Part shown: piece after piece, positions 16,552 through 24,853 of the stretch
Numbering within the stretch: the first letter of the stretch is position 1
Layout of the letters: every line of letters begins with the position of its first letter
Origin: Hymenobacter ruricola
Lineage (GTDB): Bacteria > Bacteroidota > Bacteroidia > Cytophagales > Hymenobacteraceae
Assembly: GCF_015694525.1 (NCBI RefSeq)
Contig: NZ_JADQDM010000002.1
Location: 310,001-374,000 of the forward strand
DNA length: 64,000 nucleotides
Direction of reading: 5' to 3'
Notes under the pieces: model-generated
The model's input: the letters and a program-made list of their open reading frames with translations, nothing else
Databases searched by the model: none
What the model was told of the DNA's origin: nothing
Made by a program: the position numbers and the translations under genes

Positions 16552-18165
16552 ATGCCCCACACCTTCCGCTTTGCTTTCTCTCTTTGCCTGCTGTCCATTG
16601 CCAGCCACGCCCAAGACCCTCTGCCACAGTGGCACCACCTCGACCCCGCCGTCGACAAGGCCATGGGCATCAGCACCGACCGGGCTTACGAGCTACTGCG
16701 CGCTTTGCCGAACAAGCCAACCGCCCGCCCCCTCATCGTGGCCGTCATTGATGGCGGCATCGACACCGCGCACGTTGACCTGCGCCGTGTGCTGTGGCAC
16801 AACCCCAACGAAATACCTGCCAACGGCCGCGACGACGACCACAACGGCTACGCCGACGACGTGTACGGCTGGAACTTCATGGGCGGGGCCGACGGCCGCA
16901 ACGTCTTCGAGAGCCAGAAAGAAGAAACCCGCCTCTACGCCCGGCTAAAGCCGCTGTACGAAGGCAAAACCCTGGCCACGGTGCCGGCCGCCAAACAGGC
17001 GGAGTTCCGCCTGTATGAGCGCGCCAAAAAAACCTACGCCCTCAAGCGGGCCGAAGCCGAAGCCGCTTACCAGAAAGACGCTCAGGCCCTGGCCGAAGAC
17101 CGCGCCCGCCTCGCCGCCCTCAAAAAAGGCTACGGCGTGGCCGTGCTCGATTCGGCCTTTCTGCACCGCCCGCCCGCCGCGGCCGATACGGCGCTGGCCC
17201 GCCAGGCGGCTTACTACTACCGGGGTATGCGCGGGCGCACGCCCAACACCGACTCGCTACTCAACCGCTACATCCGCTACAACGCGGAGCTGAAGCTGCG
17301 CCTCGACTACGCGTATAACCTGAACTACCGCCCGCAGCCGCTGGCCGGCGAGCATCCCGCCGACCTCACCGAGCGCCATTACGGCAACAACAACCTGCAA
17401 ACCCGCCTCGATTACCACGGCACCGGGCACGGCACGCACTGCGCCGGCATCATCGCGGCCGACCGCGCCAACAACCTCGGCGTACGCGGCGTGGCCGAGC
17501 AGGTGCGCATTCTGAGCGTGCGCTGCATTCCTGATGGCGACGAACGTGACAAGGATGTGGCCAATGCCATCCGCTACGCCGTCGACAACGGCGCCAGCGT
17601 CGTCAGCATGAGCTTCGGCAAGTACTTCTCGCCCGATAAAAGCGTCGTCGACGAGGCCATCCGCTACGCCAACACCAAGGGCGTGCTGCTGGTGCACGCC
17701 GCCGGCAACGACCACCTCAACGTCGACAGCACGCTGCAATACCCCACGGGCCGCTACCTCAACGGCCAAACCATTCCAAACCTGATTACCGTAGGCGCCA
17801 GCGCCCGCACCAACGACGAACGCCTCGTGGCCCGGTTCTCAAACTACGGCCGGCAGGCGGTGGACGTGTTTGCGCCCGGCGTCGACATCGTGTCAACCTT
17901 TCCCGGCAACGAGTACCGCCCGATGAGTGGCACCAGCATGGCCACGCCGGCGGTGGCCGGCATGGCGGCCGTGCTCAAAGTCAATTTCCCGTACCTCACC
18001 CCCGCCGACCTCAAGCGCATCATTCTGGCGTCGGCCGCGCCGGTTCACACGCAGGTTCTCAAGCCCGGCACCAAGCAGCTGGTCGATTTTGCCACGCTCT
18101 CGCGCACCGGCGGCATCGTCAATCTATACGAAGCCGTGCGCCTGGCCAGCAGCCAGCACCCGTAG
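16552..18165 (+). CDS. secreted S8 family serine protease (subtilase)
   Basis: A 537-aa exported subtilase. Start at ATG 16552 gives a signal peptide (FRFAFSLCLLSIASHAQ). Catalytic triad: D67 in VAVIDGGID, H293 in GHGTHCAG, S462 in MSGTSMATP, with the oxyanion Asn N386 in HAAGN. The Asp-His spacing is very long; residues about 120-235 form a charged, probably helical insert (EETRLYARLKPLYEGK..., ALAEDRARLAALKKGY). No T9SS sorting domain is seen at the C-terminus (ends VRLASSQHP), so it is probably periplasmic or secreted otherwise. It is divergent from the AAA ATPase gene (278 bases between starts, nothing else seen there) and is followed by a small membrane protein gene. Confidence 0.93.
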   Translation: MPHTFRFAFSLCLLSIASHAQDPLPQWHHLDPAVDKAMGISTDRAYELLRALPNKPTARPLIVAVIDGGIDTAHVDLRRVLWHNPNEIPANGRDDDHNGYADDVYGWNFMGGADGRNVFESQKEETRLYARLKPLYEGKTLATVPAAKQAEFRLYERAKKTYALKRAEAEAAYQKDAQALAEDRARLAALKKGYGVAVLDSAFLHRPPAAADTALARQAAYYYRGMRGRTPNTDSLLNRYIRYNAELKLRLDYAYNLNYRPQPLAGEHPADLTERHYGNNNLQTRLDYHGTGHGTHCAGIIAADRANNLGVRGVAEQVRILSVRCIPDGDERDKDVANAIRYAVDNGASVVSMSFGKYFSPDKSVVDEAIRYANTKGVLLVHAAGNDHLNVDSTLQYPTGRYLNGQTIPNLITVGASARTNDERLVARFSNYGRQAVDVFAPGVDIVSTFPGNEYRPMSGTSMATPAVAGMAAVLKVNFPYLTPADLKRIILASAAPVHTQVLKPGTKQLVDFATLSRTGGIVNLYEAVRLASSQHP

Positions 18166-18215
18166 CGCCGGTGGGATAGTTAAAGCAACTGGCGTTCGTT
18201 TTCGTCTACTTCCGC

Positions 18216-18431
18216 ATGAAAGCATCGACCGAACGCCAGCTGCTGCGGTGGTTCCACACGCTGGCCAGCATCCCCCTGGTGGGCTACATCTACGGCCCGG
18301 TGGCCAGCATCCCGGAAGCAGCGCGCATGGTGCGCTGGGTCCTCATGCCGCTGGTGATACTCAGCGGCCTGTGGATGTGGCGCGGGCACTGGGTGAAACA
18401 GCAGTGGCGCCGACTCACCCAGTCGCGTTAA
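18216..18431 (+). CDS. small two-helix membrane protein
   Basis: A 71-aa protein with ATG 18216. Two hydrophobic segments (about 12-30 TLASIPLVGYIYGPV and 40-56 WVLMPLVILSGLWMW) are joined by a short loop (ASIPEAARMVR) and followed by a basic tail (HWVKQQWRRLTQSR). I do not know a named family, though similar short proteins are common in Bacteroidota. It follows the S8 protease by 50 bases on the same strand and faces a 44-aa membrane ORF on the other strand. Inner membrane location expected. Confidence 0.7.
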   Translation: MKASTERQLLRWFHTLASIPLVGYIYGPVASIPEAARMVRWVLMPLVILSGLWMWRGHWVKQQWRRLTQSR

Positions 18432-18440
18432 GCGCAGTAC

Positions 18441-18575
18441 CTATTGAGTGGCCCCGCCCCACTCGGTGGGGATAAACCAAGACATTCCAAACAACATGAG
18501 CATCGCATAGAGGAGCGTAACAGCAACCAGGCTCAAAATAATGACACTGCCTACACGTCCAAAAAGCTTTCTCAT
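18441..18575 (-). CDS. 44-aa single-span membrane microprotein
   Basis: Reading leftward from ATG 18575 to TAG 18441 gives 44 residues: a basic start (MRKLFGRVG), a hydrophobic helix (SVIILSLVAVTLLYAMLMLF) and a short polar tail (PTEWGGATQ). The start is 6 bases after the stop of the VWA gene (18582), so it is almost certainly translated from the same message. The basic-in, hydrophobic-middle design and tight coupling support a real small membrane protein rather than a chance frame. Function unknown; it may anchor or modulate the VWA/AAA system. Confidence 0.6.
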   Translation of the reverse strand: MRKLFGRVGSVIILSLVAVTLLYAMLMLFGMSWFIPTEWGGATQ

Positions 18576-18581
18576 ATCGAG

Positions 18582-19688
18582 TTACAGCGTCTTGCGGCGG
18601 TTCTTCTTATAGTCCTCGAACACCAGGTGCCCCAGCCCTTTAAGGCCGGAATAGTACGCTTTGCCCTGGTTCACCTCCGTGAATTCCTCCACGAACTTCT
18701 GTAAATACGGGTCGGAGGTAATCATGAAGGTGGTGATGGGAATCTTGACGCGGCGGGCAGCGGCGGCCAGGTTCAGGGTCTTGTTCACCACTTTGCGGTC
18801 GAGGCCGAAGGCGTTTTTGTAGTAGCCGTTGCCTTCCTTCAGGCAGGTGGGCTTGCCGTCGGTAATCATGAAAATCTGCTTGTTGGGCGTTTTGCGCTTG
18901 CGGAGCAGGTCCATGGCCAGTTCCAGGCCGGCCACGGTGTTGGTGTGGTAGGGGCCCACTTGCAGGTAGGGCAAGTCTTTCACCTCAATCTGCCAAGCGT
19001 CGTTGCCGAACACGATGACGTCGAGGAAGTCCTTGGGGTACTTCTGCTTCACGAGCTCGGCCAGGGCCATGGCCACCTTCTTGGCCGGCGTGATGCGGTC
19101 CTCGCCGTAGAGTATCATGGAGTGCGAGATGTCAATCATCAACACCGTGCTGGTCTGCGACTTGTGCTCGTTTTCGCGCACTTCGAGGTCGCCTTCGGTC
19201 AGCATGAAGTCGTCGCCGTCCATGCCGTGGTTGAGCTGGGCGTTGCGGATGGACTCGGACATCTGAATCTGCTCGAGCGAGTCGCCGAAGCGGAATTCGC
19301 GCAGGTCGGTGCTCTGCTCGTCGCCCTGGCCGGTGTGGGGGGTGCGGTGGTTGCCGGTGCTGCTCTTTTTCAGCTTGCCAAAAATCTCCTCCAAGGCACT
19401 CTTGCGGATGCCCTGCTCGGTTTTGGGCGTAATCTTGAATTCGCCCTTTTCCTGCTCGTTCTCATCGATGTAGCCTTTTTTCTTCAGGTCGTCGATGAAG
19501 TTGCCCATGCCGTAGTTGTCGTCGGTAAGGCCGTACTGCTTGTCGAGCTCGTTGAGCCACTGCAGGGCCTCGCCCACGTCGCCGGAGGTGATGGTAACGA
19601 GCTGCATAAACAGCTTAAACAACGACTCAAAGCCCTTTTCGGGCTGGTCTTCGGGCACAAAATCGCGGAAGCGGAAGCCAACGGCCAT
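18582..19688 (-). CDS. VWA domain-containing protein, probable partner of the AAA ATPase
   Basis: A 368-aa soluble protein. The N-terminal 180 residues are mainly helical and charged (FRFRDFVPEDQPEKGFESLF; KLKKSSTGNHRTPH); the C-terminal half is a von Willebrand A domain with an intact MIDAS: DISHS (D186, S188, S190), then a Thr in HTNTVAG and the Asp in MITDGKPT. No signal peptide or membrane segment. Proteins of this kind work with MoxR/ChlI-like ATPases such as the one at 14750-16273. The 44-aa ORF follows directly. Client unknown. Confidence 0.88.
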   Translation of the reverse strand: MAVGFRFRDFVPEDQPEKGFESLFKLFMQLVTITSGDVGEALQWLNELDKQYGLTDDNYGMGNFIDDLKKKGYIDENEQEKGEFKITPKTEQGIRKSALEEIFGKLKKSSTGNHRTPHTGQGDEQSTDLREFRFGDSLEQIQMSESIRNAQLNHGMDGDDFMLTEGDLEVRENEHKSQTSTVLMIDISHSMILYGEDRITPAKKVAMALAELVKQKYPKDFLDVIVFGNDAWQIEVKDLPYLQVGPYHTNTVAGLELAMDLLRKRKTPNKQIFMITDGKPTCLKEGNGYYKNAFGLDRKVVNKTLNLAAAARRVKIPITTFMITSDPYLQKFVEEFTEVNQGKAYYSGLKGLGHLVFEDYKKNRRKTL

Positions 19689-19751
19689 AATATTCTTCTT
19701 TCAGGTAGGACTGCGAAAACAAGCGCGGCGCGGGCAATGTTCAATCAGACG

Positions 19752-19842
19752 TAGCGCGAAGCTCCAGCTTCACGTTTCGGCCGCGCAATTTGCCTACGCC
19801 GCTTTTGTTCAACGACACGCGAAGCTGGAGTTTCGCGCTACT
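19752..19842. repeat. palindromic intergenic repeat, family B copy 1
   Basis: Arms gtagcgcgaagctccagctt (19752-) and the near-complement ending gtttcgcgctac (-19842) form a ~25-bp inverted repeat with about two mismatches; each arm is itself nearly palindromic around gaagctccagcttc. It sits between the VWA gene start and the DUF427 gene. Another copy is at 21085-21165. Confidence 0.75.
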
Positions 19843-19850
19843 TCCCACCC

Positions 19851-20132
19851 ATGAAAGCCATCTGGAACAACACCGTCATCGCCGAAAGCGACGACACCGT
19901 CGTGGTTGAAAACAACCATTATTTCCCCGCTGAAGCCATCAAAAAAGAATTTTTCGAGGACAGCATCGCCCAAACTACCTGCCCCTGGAAAGGCCGCGCC
20001 AGCTACTACTCCCTGAACGTGAACGGCGAGAAAAACAAAGACGCCGCCTGGTACTACCCCGAGCCCAAAGACGCCGCCAAGGAAATTAAGGGCCGCGTGG
20101 CGTTTTGGAAGGGCGTAAAAATCGAGAAATAG
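19851..20132 (+). CDS. DUF427 domain-containing protein
   Basis: A 93-aa protein covering a complete DUF427 domain: MKAIWNNTVIAES, VVVENNHYFP, TTCPWKGRASYYS, AAWYYPEPKDAA, IKGRVAFWKGVKI. The family forms a small beta barrel of unknown biochemical role, common in actinobacteria, cyanobacteria and Bacteroidota, and almost always with the TxCPWKG motif seen here. Cytoplasmic. It starts nine bases after a palindromic repeat and is followed by the AraC/alkyltransferase gene on the same strand 83 bases later, so co-transcription is possible. Confidence 0.92.
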   Translation: MKAIWNNTVIAESDDTVVVENNHYFPAEAIKKEFFEDSIAQTTCPWKGRASYYSLNVNGEKNKDAAWYYPEPKDAAKEIKGRVAFWKGVKIEK

Positions 20133-20215
20133 GCCTGCAAGAAAGAGCGCAAGAATCGGGTTTGGGGCGCAGAGCGGCCGCGCGAATTTTGTAGTCACTC
20201 CACCCCCAAAGTGCC

Positions 20216-21073
20216 ATGACTGACTACCAACGTATCGCCGCTGCCCTGACCTACCTGCGCGCCAATTTCCAGGCCCAACCCGGCTTGGAAGAATTGGCCG
20301 AACAGGCCCATTGGAGCCCGTTTCACTTTCAGCGCAAGTTTCAGGAGTGGGCCGGGGTGTCGCCCAAGAAATTTCTGCAGTATCTCAGCCTCGACCACGC
20401 CAAGCAGATGCTGCGCCAACAAGCCTCGGTAGCCGATGCAGCTTATGAAACGGGCCTGTCCGGCACCGGCCGCCTGCACGACCTGTTCGTGACGCTGGAG
20501 GCCATGACACCCGGCGAATACCGCCACGGCGGCGCCGCGCTGGCCATTCAGTACAGCTTCGGCGAGAGTCCGTTTGGGACGTACCTGGTGGCTTCCACCG
20601 CCAAAGGCATCTGCAAGCTGGTATTCGTCGAAGACGAACAGGCTGCCCTGGCCGAGCTCCGGCTGGAATGGCCCAACGCCTTGCTCATGCAGGCCGAAAC
20701 CGCCGCCCACGCACAAGTAGCGCGGTTTTTCGCCCGTGACTTCGCTCCTACCGACCGGCTGCATTTGCACCTGAAAGGCACCGCGTTTCAGCTCAAAATC
20801 TGGGAGTCGCTGCTGCGCATCCCGGAGGGCCAGCTGCGCACCTATTCGCAGCTCGCCGTGGCGGCGGAGAACAGTGCGGCCGTGCGCGCCGCCGGCACTG
20901 CCATTGGGGCCAACCCAGTGGGCTACCTCATCCCCTGCCACCGCGTCATTCGCGGCACGGGAGAATTTGGCCAGTACCGCTGGGGGGCGCCGCGCAAAGC
21001 CGTGATGCTGGGCTGGGAAGCCGCCCGCACCAGCGCCGAAACCACGGTTCCGATGACTACGGCAGCGGCTTAG
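20216..21073 (+). CDS. AraC-type regulator fused to O6-methylguanine-DNA alkyltransferase (Ada-like)
   Basis: A 285-aa fusion. Residues about 1-105 are an AraC/XylS DNA-binding domain (ELAEQAHWSPFHFQRKFQEWAGVSPKKF, TGLSGTGRLHDLF, MTPGEYR). Residues about 115-270 are a methylated-DNA-protein cysteine methyltransferase, with the alkyl-accepting Cys C241 in IPCHRVIRG preceded by AAGTAIGANPVGYL. It repairs O6-alkylguanine by suicidal transfer and probably regulates its own expression. It lacks the N-terminal Zn/Cys phosphotriester domain of E. coli Ada, so the methyl-phosphotriester switch is absent. The ATG at 20216 opens directly on the HTH. Confidence 0.93.
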   Translation: MTDYQRIAAALTYLRANFQAQPGLEELAEQAHWSPFHFQRKFQEWAGVSPKKFLQYLSLDHAKQMLRQQASVADAAYETGLSGTGRLHDLFVTLEAMTPGEYRHGGAALAIQYSFGESPFGTYLVASTAKGICKLVFVEDEQAALAELRLEWPNALLMQAETAAHAQVARFFARDFAPTDRLHLHLKGTAFQLKIWESLLRIPEGQLRTYSQLAVAAENSAAVRAAGTAIGANPVGYLIPCHRVIRGTGEFGQYRWGAPRKAVMLGWEAARTSAETTVPMTTAAA

Positions 21074-21084
21074 CGCCGTTGGAA

Positions 21085-21165
21085 AGTAGCGCGAACTGTG
21101 CAGTTCGCGTCCCCGCGCCGTTCGGCTAAATCGTTCTGCCACGCGAACTACAACGTTCGCGCTGC
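21085..21165. repeat. palindromic intergenic repeat, family B copy 2
   Basis: Arms gtagcgcgaactgtgcagtt (21085-) and a near-complement ending cgttcgcgctgc (-21165). The left arm contains its own palindrome gcgaactgtgcagttcgc. Same outer sequence gtagcgcgaa as copy 1 at 19752-19842. It lies just after the alkyltransferase stop. Confidence 0.7.
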
Positions 21166-21168
21166 TCA

Positions 21169-21209
21169 CAGGAAAGCCGCTTCCCAGGCTCTGAGAAGCG
21201 GCTTTCCTG
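21169..21209. terminator. hairpin between convergent genes
   Basis: A 15-bp stem (caggaaagccgcttc with gaagcggctttcctg, 11-base loop) lying between the convergent alkyltransferase and T9SS genes. It lacks a clear T-run, so terminator function is likely but not certain. Confidence 0.6.
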
Positions 21210-21226
21210 TTGCGAGAAGCTTGTTC

Positions 21227-22660
21227 TTACTCCACTACCAGCCGGCGCGCTTCGGCACTGGTGCGCACCACGTACACGCCGGCGGGAAGGTGTTCGGGCA
21301 GGGCGAGGTGGGCGGTGCCAGTGGCATCGGTGGTGGCGCGGGCCACGCGGCGGCCGGTGGCATCCAGCACTTCGACGAGGGCGTTGGCGGGCAGGCCGGC
21401 GGCCGTGGTGGCGCGCTGGGCCGGGTTGGGATAGAGCACGAAACTGGGCTTGGCTGCCCCGGCGAATTGCACCATACGGATGGCGGAGTAGCTGGTGGAG
21501 CCGTCGGTATCCACCTGGCGCAAGCGGTAGTAGAGCACGGGCGCGTCGGCCGGCAGTTTCGTATCAAGTAGGGTATAGTCGTGGCGGGTAGTGGCGCTAC
21601 CCGCGCCCGCCACCGTGCCGATGTTCGTGAACGATTGCCCGTCAAGGCTGCGCTCGACGGTGAAGCCGGCGTTATTAAGCTCCGTGGCGGTGGCCCAGCG
21701 CAGGCGCACGGCGGCCGGGCCTTCGGACTGGGCCGTGAACTCGACCAGGGTCACGGGCAGCGGCGCATCGGCGGTGCCCACCGTGAAGAAGGAGAAGCTG
21801 CCAGCGGCCGGCACCGTGCCGGTGGCGGTGCGGGTAGCGGCCGCGTTCTGCGAAGCACTGATGCGGGCCCAGCCGGCGCCTGCCACCGGCGCGGCCGCGC
21901 GCGCCCACACCTGGGTACTGGCGAAGTTGGTGAGGCCCCGGTCGTTGGCCGACAGCCAGGTGAGCTGCACCGTGACGTCGGTGAGCGGGGCCGAAGTGCG
22001 CCAGATTTGGTCGATGCCCGCGGTGGTGCCGCCGGCGTTGGTGCCGTAGCTGAGCTGGGCAGTGCTGAGGCCGGCCGTGCGGGTCACGGTCAGGTTGGTG
22101 AGGGTGGCGGCTGGGGTGAGGGTGAAGCCGTTGGGGAAGGCGGTGGCGGCCCCGCCCGGCACGTTGGCCTTCACGGCAACTAGGTTGCCAGCCACGTAGC
22201 GGGTACTGGTTTCGCCCGAGAGCGTGGCCCCGTTCAGCAGCCGCAGGGTGGCTGATGGGGCGGTGGTGACTAGGCCGCTGGTGAGCGTGAGCGTCCCGGC
22301 CACGTCGGCGTTGCTGCTGGCGGGCAGGGTCACGCCAGCGCTGGTGTTGCTCACCGTGAGGTTGGCCAGCCCGGCCCCCTGGAGGTCGAGCTGCTGGGCG
22401 GCCGTGCCATTGAGGGTGACGGTGCTGGCGCTGCCGGGCACGAGGGTGGCGCCGCTGGCGTTTAGCAGGTTGCCGCCCACGTAGAGCTGGTTGGCGCCGC
22501 TGCTCAGGTCGAGCGTGCCGCTGGCGTTGTGGAGCGTGCCGCTGGTGGAGAGGATGGCCCCGCCGGTGAGCGTTAGGGTAGCGCCGTTGTTGGTCAGGTC
22601 CTGGGCGTGAGCGGCGCGAACCCCGCCCAGGAGCAGCGCAAGCAGAAGCAGTTGTTTCAT
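21227..22660 (-). CDS. secreted protein with T9SS type A sorting domain
   Basis: A 477-aa protein; ATG 22660 starts a signal peptide (MKQLLLLALLLGGVRAAHAQ). The N-terminal half is Asn/Gly/Ser/Thr-rich with a repetitive, probably beta-helical pattern (LTGGAILSTSGTLHNASGTLDLSSGANQ). Next comes a fibronectin-like module common in these proteins (VTLVEFTAQ, VRLRWATATELNNAGFTVERS, YYRLRQVDTDGS) and last a type A T9SS domain (FVLYPNPAQRATT...LPAGVYVVRT). It is the third gene of the leftward block and starts 42 bases after the fibre gene stop, so the two are probably co-transcribed. Likely a surface protein; ligand unknown. Confidence 0.88.
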   Translation of the reverse strand: MKQLLLLALLLGGVRAAHAQDLTNNGATLTLTGGAILSTSGTLHNASGTLDLSSGANQLYVGGNLLNASGATLVPGSASTVTLNGTAAQQLDLQGAGLANLTVSNTSAGVTLPASSNADVAGTLTLTSGLVTTAPSATLRLLNGATLSGETSTRYVAGNLVAVKANVPGGAATAFPNGFTLTPAATLTNLTVTRTAGLSTAQLSYGTNAGGTTAGIDQIWRTSAPLTDVTVQLTWLSANDRGLTNFASTQVWARAAAPVAGAGWARISASQNAAATRTATGTVPAAGSFSFFTVGTADAPLPVTLVEFTAQSEGPAAVRLRWATATELNNAGFTVERSLDGQSFTNIGTVAGAGSATTRHDYTLLDTKLPADAPVLYYRLRQVDTDGSTSYSAIRMVQFAGAAKPSFVLYPNPAQRATTAAGLPANALVEVLDATGRRVARATTDATGTAHLALPEHLPAGVYVVRTSAEARRLVVE

Positions 22661-22702
22661 GGGAATCTCCATCAGGAACGAAATTTTCGGGCAGGCCACG
22701 AC

Positions 22703-24715
22703 CTAGATGCCGGCGCGGATGATAATCCAGTTTGTGCCATCGGAGATGGCCGTGACGACCTTGGACGAGCCCGTGGTGCTCATGTCGAAGGTGTTGCCGC
22801 TGCTGATGGTGTTCGTGCCATCGAAGATAGAGCTGTTGCTGGAGAGTTTGGCCGCGATGCTGCCGCCGTTGCGCAGGTAGTAGATTCGGCCCGTGCAGGA
22901 GTTGGCATTAGGCAGGAAGTAGTGTTGGTTGCTGGTGCTGCTGGGCGCCAGGCCATAATAGCTGCCCCCGATGGCCGACTGGTTAACCGGGCCCTGGTCC
23001 AGGCCGTTGGCGCCGGCGCCGGGGCCGCCGCCACCGCCGTAGCTGGTCTGCACGCCCACGGCAAAGGTGCCGTTTACCTGCAGGCTGCTGTTGGGCGCCG
23101 ACGTGCCGATGCCCACGCTGACGGCGTTGTTGGTGCCTTTCGCGGCGCCGATAACCAGCGAGTTGCTCTGGGTGACGGTGGCCCCGGCGCCGATGGCGTA
23201 GGCATCGTAGAGGCCGGCGCTGGCGTTGGAGCTGCTGCCCAGCAGGATGTTGTTGGTGTTGGTGGTCAGCCCGTTCCCAGCGCTGCCCCCCACCACGACG
23301 TTGCTGCTGCCGGTAATGGTCGTGCCGCTATTATAGGCCGCCTGGGTGCCGATGAATACGTTGTTGGTACCGGTGGTCAGCCGGTTGCCGGCGGAGGCGC
23401 CCAGCAGGGTATTGTCGCTGCCGGTTGTGCTCTGCCCCGCCCCGGAGCCGATGAAGGTGGCGTTGCCGGCGTTGAAGTCCTGCCCCGCCCTGGCCCCCAC
23501 GAGGGTATTGTCCTGGCCGGTGGTCATGGCGGTGCCGGCGTTGAAGCCCAGCATCACCGACAAGGAGCTAGGTGAATTATTACCCAACGTCACCCGCCCG
23601 TTGCTGTACACCCGGAAGGCCTCCGCGCCGTTGCGCTTGAAAATCAGGTCTTCGTTGTTGTTCGAGCCTAGGAACTGATTGCCGTCGAGGGTGTTGCCGC
23701 TCAGGCTCCAGCCGCTGCTGCCGGGGATGGTGGCCCAGGAGTTGTCGCCGCGCAGGAAGGTGCTGCTGCTGGGCGTGCCGATGGCGCTCAGCTCGGCAAT
23801 GCCAATGGCGTCGTCGGCTACTTTGGCATTAGTCACGGCGTTGTCGGCCAGCTTGGCGTTGTTAATGGCGTTATTAGCCACCGTGGGGTTGGGGTAGGTG
23901 CCCGTCAGGTCGCCGCCGGCCGCGCCGCTGGGGGTGCCGCTTGGAATGGCCTGGGTGCTCAGGTCGCCGTCGGCGTTGGCCACCACCATGCGGCTTCCGG
24001 TGCCGGCCAGGCCGCGCAGGCGGGTGCTGCCGTTCACGTCGAATTTGGCGAGGGGGTCGTTGGTGCCGATGCCTACGTTGCCGCCGGGCTCCAGAAAAAG
24101 GCGGTAGTCGGCCACCCCGCTTTCCGAGAAGTTCAGCGCGTTGCTGCTGCCGTTGGTGGTCAGGGCCAGGTGCCAGCGGTTGGTGCCGACGTTGTTGCGC
24201 AGCTGCACGGCGTCGTTCGTGCTGTTGCCCTGCACCGTCAGCGGCAGGTTGGCCGTGGTGGTGCCGATGCCCACGTTGCCGGTGCCCGAGAAGGTCAGGT
24301 CGTTGGTGCCCAGGGGCACGTCGGTATCGGCCGTGAGGGCGGTGCCGCCCAGGCGCACGGTAGTAGTGGAGCCGCTGGTGCTGGCGCTCAGGCCCGGGCC
24401 GGCAGCCACGGCGGGGGGAGTCGGGTTCAGGTACACCCAGGCGGCGGGGTTGCCGGCGTAGTACCAGAAGCCCGTTTGCGTGCCGCCACTGGCGGTGCCG
24501 TCGGTCTGATACACCATCAGGCCCTGCGGCGGGCTGGTGATGGCCGTGCGCTGGGCGGCCGTCAGGCGCGGCACCAGCAGGCCCTTGTCGGTGGCCCGGA
24601 TGTCGAGGGCCGCTTTGGCGTTGGGTGTGGGCGTGCCGATGCCCACGTTTTGCGCCTGAACGGCAAAAGGAAGTGTAGCGGCCGCAGCAGCCAGTAAGGG
24701 TAAGTGAAGCTTCAT
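22703..24715 (-). CDS. YadA-head-like / tail-fibre-like surface fibre protein
   Basis: A 670-aa exported protein; ATG 24715 starts a signal peptide (LHLPLLAAAAATLPFAVQAQ). It opens with NVGIGTPTPNAKAALDI...LVPRLTAAQRTAI and repeats of GIGTxxPxxKxDVNG. Residues about 370-505 carry repeated YadA-head-like units (LGFNAGTAMTTGQDN, IGSGAGQSTTGSDN, LGASAGNRLTTGTNN, IGTQAAYNSG). A second GIGTSAPNSSLQVNG unit and a glycine-rich stretch precede an end TDGTNW-like (ISDGTNWIIIRAGI). There is no T9SS sorting domain and no S74 chaperone. Such proteins probably form trimeric or beta-solenoid fibres on the surface. Confidence 0.8.
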   Translation of the reverse strand: MKLHLPLLAAAAATLPFAVQAQNVGIGTPTPNAKAALDIRATDKGLLVPRLTAAQRTAITSPPQGLMVYQTDGTASGGTQTGFWYYAGNPAAWVYLNPTPPAVAAGPGLSASTSGSTTTVRLGGTALTADTDVPLGTNDLTFSGTGNVGIGTTTANLPLTVQGNSTNDAVQLRNNVGTNRWHLALTTNGSSNALNFSESGVADYRLFLEPGGNVGIGTNDPLAKFDVNGSTRLRGLAGTGSRMVVANADGDLSTQAIPSGTPSGAAGGDLTGTYPNPTVANNAINNAKLADNAVTNAKVADDAIGIAELSAIGTPSSSTFLRGDNSWATIPGSSGWSLSGNTLDGNQFLGSNNNEDLIFKRNGAEAFRVYSNGRVTLGNNSPSSLSVMLGFNAGTAMTTGQDNTLVGARAGQDFNAGNATFIGSGAGQSTTGSDNTLLGASAGNRLTTGTNNVFIGTQAAYNSGTTITGSSNVVVGGSAGNGLTTNTNNILLGSSSNASAGLYDAYAIGAGATVTQSNSLVIGAAKGTNNAVSVGIGTSAPNSSLQVNGTFAVGVQTSYGGGGGPGAGANGLDQGPVNQSAIGGSYYGLAPSSTSNQHYFLPNANSCTGRIYYLRNGGSIAAKLSSNSSIFDGTNTISSGNTFDMSTTGSSKVVTAISDGTNWIIIRAGI

Positions 24716-24797
24716 ATGAGGTGTTTGAATGAAAGCGCGTGAGAAGTAAAAGCTTGAATTCAGGCTGCGAAATTTCACTAGCGTCCCATAGGAACAA

Positions 24798-24835
24798 AAA
24801 CCGGCTTGTACCCTAAACAGGGTACAAGCCGGTTT
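24798..24835 (-). terminator. 17-bp perfect hairpin, shared sequence with 29674-29701 (family F)
   Basis: A perfect stem (aaaccggcttgtaccct and complement, loop aaac) directly downstream of the 1584-aa gene and with a T-run on the minus strand, so it probably terminates that transcript. Its inner 28 bases (24803-24830) are identical to a hairpin in front of the same gene. Confidence 0.8.
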
Positions 24836-24853
24836 CAGACAGAGGAAGCAGGC

